A stretch of 7,099 nt of DNA from Microbacteriaceae bacterium (GTDB taxonomy: Bacteria > Actinomycetota > Actinomycetes > Actinomycetales > Microbacteriaceae): NCBI GenBank assembly GCA_023254555.1, contig JALRLI010000051.1:1-7099 (forward strand), in the 5' to 3' direction. Position numbers and translations under genes: made by a program. The notes under the pieces are model-generated. The model saw only the letters and a program-made list of their open reading frames with translations. It was not told where the DNA came from and did no database searches. Of this stretch, positions 1-5,306 are shown one piece after another. The number at the start of each line of letters is the position of its first letter. The first letter of the stretch is position 1.

Positions 1-1893
1 CGCTACGTTCTAGCATTCACGTCGCGTGCACTCGGCGCCGTACTGGTACTCCTCGGTATCGCTCAACTGACGGTTTTGAGCGGACCCAACGAGGTTGTTT
101 CGCAAGTAAGCACGAACACGAAGCTGCACTACTCTGTGCTGCCAGCTTCTGTGCTCACCGCCCATAAAGGCCAGGTGGCCGTTTCTGTGGCGGGCAAAAA
201 AGCTGGCTTCGTAGGTTACGGTCGAACGACTGATGTTGAGGCATGGGTCGCTCCGTTCGATCACGAAGTCTTTGCCTATGACAAAGCGCGCTCTGATATT
301 GAGGGGCGTAGTGTGGCGGGGCTCGTGCAACAAGACTTCCCCGAAGATGCGATAGTCAAGAAGTCCTCCGACTACCAAAACCCCGCTGGCAGTGATCTCT
401 GGCTTGCCGAGTCTTCCGGCAAAGGTGCCCAAACTGTCTACATCGATGCGACGAAAGACGTCTCCGTTCTGATAGCCAGCGATGGTCTCAGCCCTCAACC
501 GAGCACGATTACGGTGAGATGGATTCCTCTCAAAACGTATCCCTGGTTTGGTCCTGTTATGACCCTGGGAGCGTTCTTCCTTATTCTTGGGGGAGTACTG
601 TATCTGCTTGCCGTTGACCACGATAAGCGCAGTCAGGGCCCTCAGCGAGGTCAAAAAGGATGGTTCCTAGGTCTCAGAGCCATATATAAAGAGCAAGTCC
701 AGGCTGCTCAAGAGCGCAAATCAGCGAAGTCTTCCAACTCGAAGCCTGAGCAAAAGGCTCTCGAGCGTCATTCGCTTCGGTTCGTTGCAATAGGTGTGTT
801 GGCTTCTCTCGCAACGTTTGGCGTGACGGGATGCTCCGCCCGGTATTGGCCCGGCTCGGCATCCACAAGCAACTCATCAGAAGTTGCCAGCACAGCGTCG
901 CCTTCGGCTTCGGCTGAGGGCGACGTGGTCAATGCTGAGGATGCTCTTCCTCCGGTTCCCATTTCTGAGCCGCACCTCCGGCGTATCGTGAGCCGCATCG
1001 CCGAGACAGCGACCGAGGCTGACAAATCCATGAATCAAGACTTGGTGAAGACCCGATTCGCGGGGTCGGCACTCGCCCAGCGAGTGGCAAACTATAAGAT
1101 TCGCGCGGCTGTGAACACGACGCTGCCGCCTCTACAAATCACGTCTAACTTGCTCGACTACGAACTGGTGCAAAGCACCGATGGCTGGCCGCGAACAATA
1201 CTCGCAACGACCGCTTCACGGTTCCCTGAGGGCCAAGAAATCCCGAAAGACGACAAGGGTAAACCAGTCGAGAGTGCCGCACTGGCGCTGTTACTTCGCC
1301 AAGATTCGCCGTATTCCAATTACTACGTTCATAGCGTCGCCGAAATTCGCGGGGGCGTGACCTTCCCTGAAGCTGCTCCGGTTGAGGAGGGAACTACCCT
1401 TCTCCCTGCCGACACCAACACGTTAAAAATTGCGCCGAATGAGGTTGGAAACGCATACGGTGAAATTTTGACTCAGGGCGATAAGGCTTCTTCGGCAAAC
1501 CTGTTCGACCTCACCGACGACCAGCTAATCGCGCAAATGGGCAAAGCATGGCTAGAAAAAGCCCAGGCTGAAGCCGCCGCGAAAGGTGAATCGGTTGAGT
1601 ACTCACTCGAGATTAAACAAGCAGATGACGCCGTAACGCTCTCGACCGGTGCGGGCGGGGCGCTCGTGTCAGTCACTGTGAACGAGAAGCACATTGCCAA
1701 GTCCACACAAGACAGAGGCTCAGTGAAACTCTCTCCAGCAGTAAAGGCCCTCTCCGGGCTCGACGGATCGAAGAAATCCGTGTACCAACTCTGGCAGCAC
1801 CAGATGCTGTTTTACGTGCCAAGCGCCCAGATCAATGAGAAGGTGCGGGTGCTCGGATCAACCACCGCAATGACCGGCGCGGGTGAAGGTTAG
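1..1893 (+). CDS. Uncharacterised membrane protein with two predicted extracytoplasmic domains, 5' partial
   Basis: The frame is open from base 1, and its first codons encode a hydrophobic helix (about codons 11-27). The true start therefore lies upstream, and the TTG at 76 would cut off this helix. In-window codon numbering gives TM1 11-27, a beta-rich-looking ectodomain 28-179, TM2 about 181-205, a basic linker 206-258 rich in Lys, Arg and Gln, a third hydrophobic segment 259-277, then a Ser/Thr/Ala-rich tether and a soluble domain to codon 630. The basic loop fits a cytoplasmic location, which puts both large domains outside the cell. The third segment ends in VTGC (Cys278), a good match to a lipobox. 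No catalytic motif was recognised. Similar proteins are, from memory, found next to ybbN-like genes in Microbacteriaceae, sometimes under uninformative names. The stop is 4 nt before the next gene, suggesting co-transcription. The reading frame is secure; the function is unknown. Confidence 0.88.
   Translation, partial: RYVLAFTSRALGAVLVLLGIAQLTVLSGPNEVVSQVSTNTKLHYSVLPASVLTAHKGQVAVSVAGKKAGFVGYGRTTDVEAWVAPFDHEVFAYDKARSDIEGRSVAGLVQQDFPEDAIVKKSSDYQNPAGSDLWLAESSGKGAQTVYIDATKDVSVLIASDGLSPQPSTITVRWIPLKTYPWFGPVMTLGAFFLILGGVLYLLAVDHDKRSQGPQRGQKGWFLGLRAIYKEQVQAAQERKSAKSSNSKPEQKALERHSLRFVAIGVLASLATFGVTGCSARYWPGSASTSNSSEVASTASPSASAEGDVVNAEDALPPVPISEPHLRRIVSRIAETATEADKSMNQDLVKTRFAGSALAQRVANYKIRAAVNTTLPPLQITSNLLDYELVQSTDGWPRTILATTASRFPEGQEIPKDDKGKPVESAALALLLRQDSPYSNYYVHSVAEIRGGVTFPEAAPVEEGTTLLPADTNTLKIAPNEVGNAYGEILTQGDKASSANLFDLTDDQLIAQMGKAWLEKAQAEAAAKGESVEYSLEIKQADDAVTLSTGAGGALVSVTVNEKHIAKSTQDRGSVKLSPAVKALSGLDGSKKSVYQLWQHQMLFYVPSAQINEKVRVLGSTTAMTGAGEG
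775..834 (+). other. Internal lipoprotein-signal-like segment (basic stretch, hydrophobic core, VTGC lipobox)
   Basis: Inside the first gene, codons 259-278 read as a type II signal peptide. A basic stretch (ERHSLR, codons 255-260) is followed by a hydrophobic core, then V-T-G-C with Cys278 at 832-834. A Ser/Thr/Ala-rich spacer follows, typical of the tether behind a lipidated cysteine. No in-frame ATG, GTG or TTG lies just before it, so it is not an obvious separate lipoprotein gene. It could be an ordinary third transmembrane helix that happens to end in a lipobox, or a cleavable internal signal that would release the C-terminal domain as a lipoprotein. The motif is visible; processing is inference. 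Confidence 0.45.
1885..1889 (+). promoter_or_regulatory. Shine-Dalgarno site that selects the ATG at 1898
   Basis: GAAGG lies 8 nt before ATG 1898 and overlaps the last codons of the upstream gene. It favours 1898 over the upstream in-frame GTG at 1883, which has no purine-rich site before it, and over the ATG at 1907, for which the spacing is poor. Confidence 0.6.
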
Positions 1894-1897
1894 AGCA

Positions 1898-2935
1898 ATG
1901 TCGCAAATGAATCCTGAACGTTTTAATGCCGCTGGTGCTGTCGACCTCAGCCCGCTCGTCTCGAAGGCGAACCAGCAGGCCCGTGTTGGGCATCCCACCC
2001 CAGGTGCACCAGAGTCGTCTGCTGGGGGAACTGCCGTAACGGGTGACCCAGCCCAAGCCGCCGCTGCGGCTAAGGTGCAGGGCGTGCCCGATGTGCTCGA
2101 GGTGCCATCGCTGGTTATCGACGTCACCGACGAAACCTTCACGCAAGTTGCCCAGTTATCTGCCGTGGTTCCAGTGGTCGTTGACTTGTGGGCTGAGTGG
2201 TGCCAACCGTGTAAAACGCTGGGCCCGATTCTCGAGAAAGTCACTGCTCAACTGGGCGGCAAAATACTGCTCGCCAAGGTCGATGTTGACTCAAATCCCC
2301 AGTTGGCGCAGGCGTTTCAAGCTCAGTCAATCCCACTCGTCGTGGCGATAGTTGGCGGAAAACCGGTGCAGCTCTTCCAGGGTGCGGTGCCCGAGCAGCA
2401 GGTTCTCGAGGTCATGAACCAGCTCTTAGTGTTGGCTGAGCAGCAGGGAGTGACTGGCCGCCTCGTCGTCCCAGGCGAGGGGAACGCCTCAGCACTGGCT
2501 CAGGCTGGCACTGAGCCTGAATTACCTCCGCTGCATCAAGAAGCATTCGATGCGATCGAGGCTGGCGATTACAACGCCGCGGTTACTGCTTACGAAAAAG
2601 CCATTATGCAAAATCCGCGCGATACCGACGCACAAGCGGGGCTCGCTCAGGTGCGACTGCTCTCGCGCCTGCAAGGAAAGACGCTCGACGACATTCGGAC
2701 GAGAGCGTCGGCTGAGCCATCGAACCTTGAAGCGCAACTCGATGTCGTTGACCTCGACGTGTCGGGCGGGCATATTGGTGATGGGTTCGACCGCTTGCTC
2801 GATCTCTTTGCCGCGGGTGATGAAGAGACGAAGCAGATTGTGCGCGAACGGCTGCTCGAGCTCTTCGACATCGTTGGGCAGACTGACCCTAGAGTTGTCG
2901 CTGCACGCGCACGGCTCACGTCATTGCTCTACTAG
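1898..2935 (+). CDS. ybbN: YbbN/CnoX-like thioredoxin-fold protein with C-terminal TPR region
   Basis: The product has 345 residues from ATG 1898. An Ala/Pro/Gly-rich N-terminal extension (about 1-67) precedes a thioredoxin fold (about 70-180). The active-site motif is WCQPC (Cys102, Cys105), followed by the VDVDSNPQLAQAF strand-helix and the cis-proline loop SIPLVVA (Pro146). A linker (about 185-210) leads to a TPR-type helical region: one clear repeat, EAFDAIEAGDYNAAVTAYEKA (about 215-235), then further helices to a C-terminus of the family type, DPRVVAARARLTSLLY. No signal peptide or membrane helix is seen, so it should be cytoplasmic. E. coli CnoX is a chaperone with a thioredoxin domain that lacks redox activity. 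Here both cysteines are present, so oxidoreductase activity is plausible, with Gln replacing the Gly of classical WCGPC. It starts 4 nt after the membrane protein and ends 17 nt before the cysteine desulfurase. The family call is confident; the client proteins are unknown. Confidence 0.9.
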   Translation: MSQMNPERFNAAGAVDLSPLVSKANQQARVGHPTPGAPESSAGGTAVTGDPAQAAAAAKVQGVPDVLEVPSLVIDVTDETFTQVAQLSAVVPVVVDLWAEWCQPCKTLGPILEKVTAQLGGKILLAKVDVDSNPQLAQAFQAQSIPLVVAIVGGKPVQLFQGAVPEQQVLEVMNQLLVLAEQQGVTGRLVVPGEGNASALAQAGTEPELPPLHQEAFDAIEAGDYNAAVTAYEKAIMQNPRDTDAQAGLAQVRLLSRLQGKTLDDIRTRASAEPSNLEAQLDVVDLDVSGGHIGDGFDRLLDLFAAGDEETKQIVRERLLELFDIVGQTDPRVVAARARLTSLLY

Positions 2936-2952
2936 GGCAGGCATTACGCGAG

Positions 2953-4128
2953 ATGGCAATCTATTTCGACCACGCTGCAACAACACCCCTCGCACCTGAA
3001 GTGCAAGAGGCTTTCGTTGCAGCACTCGCAACGGTGGGTAATCCATCGTCAATTCACAGTCACGGTCAAGCTTCACGGGCTCTGCTTGAGGATGCGCGTG
3101 AGCGTGTAGCCCGCGAACTCGGGGCAGACTCTGCCGAGGTCACCTTCACAAGCGGCGGCACCGAAAGCATCAACACCGCGATTAAGGGACTCTACTGGGA
3201 AAGGCAGTCTGACCGCCGACGCAACAAAATCGTCGTTGCAGAGGGGGAGCATCACGCGACCATCGCAGCAGCTGAATGGCTCGAGAAACAGGGCGCCGAG
3301 ATTCTTTGGGTGCCGCTTGATGAGTACGGCCGAATCACACCGGATGCACTTCGGCAGGTGCTCGAAAACGTCGACGCCGACGAGGTAGCGCTCGCGAGTG
3401 TCATCTGGGTAAACAACGAAATTGGCACGGTGCAGCCGATTGCAGCCCTCGCCGACGTTGCGGATGAGTTTGGTATTCCGCTGCACGTTGATGCGGTGAG
3501 CGCGCTGGGCTACGTGCAGATCAATTTTTCTGCGCAACCTCTCGCTGCACTCAGCATCTCAGCGCACAAAATCGGCGGGCCGGTCGGCGTGGGCGCGCTG
3601 ATTCTCTCTCGCAACTACGAAGTCGAATCGATACTGCACGGAGGTGACCAGCAGCGCGGCAGGTCTGGCACGATGGATGTCGCTGGCGCGGTTGCGTTTG
3701 CCAGCGCACTCGAGCTCTCAAACGCGGGCTTCGAAGAGCGCAATGAGTACTTACGAGCACTCCGAGATCGACTCATCGATGGCGTGCAGCAGTCTGTACC
3801 CGGTGCAGTGCTGAGGGGCGCGCATCCAACGAGTGAGCGAGCAAGCGGCAATGTGCACTTCACCTTCGAGGGTTGCCAGGGTGACTCACTGCTCTATCTT
3901 CTCGACAGCAAGGGAATTTCAGTGTCAACCGGCTCTGCCTGTCACGCCGGGGTCTCTGAGGTTTCGCACGTGCTGTTGGCGACCGGGCTCGACGAGCGAA
4001 CCGCGCTCGGTGCGCTCAGGTTCTCCCTCGGTAAGAACAACACCGAGGCCGAAATTGACGAGCTGTTGGCGGTTCTACCCGAACTCGTTGAGATTGCGCG
4101 CAGAGCCGGCGTGCAGTCAGCGAGCTAA
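2953..4128 (+). CDS. iscS: Cysteine desulfurase (NifS/IscS family, class V aminotransferase fold)
   Basis: This 391-residue PLP enzyme converts L-cysteine to alanine and carries the sulfur as an active-site persulfide. Family signatures appear in order: YFDHAATTPL (4-13), GNPSSIHSHG (29-38), TSGGTES (66-72), GEHHAT (98-103, PLP-stacking His), NNEIGTVQP (154-162), HVDA (178-181, Asp180), SAHKIGGP (203-210, PLP lysine Lys206), GSAC (327-330, catalytic Cys330) and ALRFSLG (354-360, substrate-binding Arg356). Length is normal and no key catalytic residue is missing. Two local oddities: the position of Gln183 in E. coli IscS is Ser here, and the phosphate-loop motif GGDQQRGRSGT seems one residue shorter than the usual GGxxERGxRSGT. 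ATG 2953 matches the family N-terminus; the site before it is weak (AGGGCAGG, about 11 nt upstream). The mnmA neighbour 14 nt downstream suggests its main job is sulfur supply for tRNA thiolation. The symbol is by analogy with the mnmA-linked gene in mycobacteria. Confidence 0.95.
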   Translation: MAIYFDHAATTPLAPEVQEAFVAALATVGNPSSIHSHGQASRALLEDARERVARELGADSAEVTFTSGGTESINTAIKGLYWERQSDRRRNKIVVAEGEHHATIAAAEWLEKQGAEILWVPLDEYGRITPDALRQVLENVDADEVALASVIWVNNEIGTVQPIAALADVADEFGIPLHVDAVSALGYVQINFSAQPLAALSISAHKIGGPVGVGALILSRNYEVESILHGGDQQRGRSGTMDVAGAVAFASALELSNAGFEERNEYLRALRDRLIDGVQQSVPGAVLRGAHPTSERASGNVHFTFEGCQGDSLLYLLDSKGISVSTGSACHAGVSEVSHVLLATGLDERTALGALRFSLGKNNTEAEIDELLAVLPELVEIARRAGVQSAS

Positions 4129-4130
4129 CG

Positions 4131-4142
4131 TACACTTAACGC
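4131..4142 (+). promoter_or_regulatory. Possible -10 box (TACACT) of a leaderless mnmA promoter
   Basis: TACACT (4131-4136) fits the actinobacterial -10 pattern TANNNT and ends 6 nt before the GTG at 4143, which would place transcription start at or next to the first base of the start codon. No Shine-Dalgarno sequence is visible before this GTG, which fits a leaderless mRNA. No -35 element is recognisable at the right spacing, although leaderless promoters in actinobacteria often lack one. The alternative is read-through from the cysteine desulfurase gene with reinitiation over the 14-nt gap. Confidence 0.4.
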
Positions 4143-5306
4143 GTGCGAATTCTTGCGGCGATGAGCGGCGGCGTTGACTCGGCCGTAGCCGCTGCGCGCG
4201 CTGTTGAAGCCGGTCACGAAGTGGTTGGCGTGCATCTCGCCCTCAGTCGAATGCCTGGCACGCTGCGCACAGGCTCACGCGGTTGCTGCACCATTGAAGA
4301 TTCGATGGATGCTCAGCGCGCGGCCACCACGCTCGGCATACCCTTCTACGTCTGGGATTTTAGCGATCGGTTTAAAGCTGATGTGGTCGACGACTTCATC
4401 GCTGAGTACGAAGCCGGTCGCACTCCCAACCCGTGTATGCGCTGCAACGAGAAGATTAAGTTTGAGGCGCTCCTGAACAAAGCGATTGCGCTCGGCTTTG
4501 ATGCCGTTTGCACCGGTCACTACGCGCAATTACGGCGTGATGAAGCAGGCAACATCGAGCTGCACCGCGCATCCGCTGAAGCGAAAGACCAGTCTTACGT
4601 GCTCGGGGTCTTGACTCGAGATCAACTTGAACACTGTTACTTTCCGCTCGGCGATACCCCGTCTAAAGCACTGATTCGCGAAGAGGCTGAGCGACGTGGG
4701 CTTGGTGTCGCCCAAAAGCCAGATAGCCACGACATTTGCTTCATTCCAGACGGTGACACTCGTGGATGGCTTGCAGAGAAGGTTGGTGTGCGACCTGGCG
4801 AAGTGCTTGACCAAGACGGCAATGTGGTCGGCAGGCACGAGGGCGCTCACGGCTACACGATTGGTCAGCGAAAGGGGCTACACCTCGGCGTGCCAGCAGA
4901 TGACGGTAAGCCGAGGTTCGTGCTCAGCATCCGCCCGGTTGCAAACACGGTGATTGTTGGGCCGAAAGAGGCGCTGGCCGTTCGCGAAATCGCCGGTGGC
5001 AGAATGAGTTGGGCAGGCGAGCCGCTGTCTCATGCAGAGTCACTGTTTGCATGCGAAGTGCAGATTCGCGCCCACGCGGATCCAGTCGCGGCTACAGCGC
5101 AGCTCGTGCCGGTAACAGAGCGAACCGAACAGCACCGTGCCGAGGCCGAGTTCGAATTTGTAGTGACCCCTGATGAGCCACTGCTCGGGGTCGCACCAGG
5201 GCAAACCGCGGTGCTGTACCAAGGTACGCGTGTGCTCGGACAGTTCACAATTGATCGCACCGTGTCGGCGGTTTCGCCATCGGCCGTTGCCGGGGTGAAT
5301 GCGTGA
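4143..5306 (+). CDS. mnmA: tRNA-specific 2-thiouridylase MnmA
   Basis: This 387-residue enzyme uses ATP to adenylate U34 of tRNA-Lys, -Glu and -Gln, then inserts sulfur to give 2-thiouridine. The N-terminal PP-loop SGGVDS (8-13) binds ATP. The tRNA-contact and catalytic stretch GRTPNPCMRCNEKIKF (92-107) holds Cys101, equivalent to Cys102 of E. coli. TGHYA (124-128) and KDQSYVLG (148-155) follow. KPDSHDICFIP (192-202) carries the second catalytic cysteine, Cys199. HGYTIGQRKGL (236-246) begins the central domain, and the C-terminal beta-barrel runs to the end. Length and domain order are normal. Actinobacterial traits are the RGCC pair (Cys48, Cys49) and Cys98, where E. coli has Asp99. GTG 4143 is chosen because MRILAAMSGGVDS matches the usual family N-terminus. 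The sulfur donor is probably the desulfurase encoded 14 nt upstream; downstream it overlaps ligA by 4 nt. Confidence 0.97.
   Translation: MRILAAMSGGVDSAVAAARAVEAGHEVVGVHLALSRMPGTLRTGSRGCCTIEDSMDAQRAATTLGIPFYVWDFSDRFKADVVDDFIAEYEAGRTPNPCMRCNEKIKFEALLNKAIALGFDAVCTGHYAQLRRDEAGNIELHRASAEAKDQSYVLGVLTRDQLEHCYFPLGDTPSKALIREEAERRGLGVAQKPDSHDICFIPDGDTRGWLAEKVGVRPGEVLDQDGNVVGRHEGAHGYTIGQRKGLHLGVPADDGKPRFVLSIRPVANTVIVGPKEALAVREIAGGRMSWAGEPLSHAESLFACEVQIRAHADPVAATAQLVPVTERTEQHRAEAEFEFVVTPDEPLLGVAPGQTAVLYQGTRVLGQFTIDRTVSAVSPSAVAGVNA
5292..5298 (+). promoter_or_regulatory. Shine-Dalgarno-like site and GTGA start/stop overlap for ligA
   Basis: GGGGTGA sits just before the ligA GTG at 5303, with 4 nt between its last base and the start codon. 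The start codon overlaps the mnmA stop as GTGA (5303-5306). This arrangement indicates translational coupling of ligA to mnmA and supports the GTG start, because no other in-frame start lies close upstream. Confidence 0.55.

Noticed and set aside
76..78. TTG as the start codon of the first gene
   Set aside because: The frame is open to base 1 and the codons before 76 encode a hydrophobic helix expected at the N-terminus, so the gene begins upstream of the window.
10..654. 214-codon open frame on the - strand
   Set aside because: It is antisense to the membrane protein gene, whose frame explains two hydrophobic helices and a consistent topology; the antisense product shows no motif.
681..690. 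AT-rich CATATATAAA as a promoter
   Set aside because: It is in the middle of the first gene with no good -35 partner and no gene start downstream that needs it.
743..759. Inverted repeat AGCCT-7 nt-AGGCT as a terminator
   Set aside because: The stem is only 5 bp, there is no following T run, and it lies inside a coding region.
1883..1897. GTG at 1883 as start of the ybbN-like gene
   Set aside because: No ribosome binding site precedes it, while GAAGG is well placed for ATG 1898. It would add only five non-conserved residues.
2550..2999. 149-codon + strand frame overlapping the ybbN-like gene and the start of the desulfurase gene
   Set aside because: Out of frame with two recognisable proteins; its product is Arg/Ser-rich, as expected for a shifted frame.
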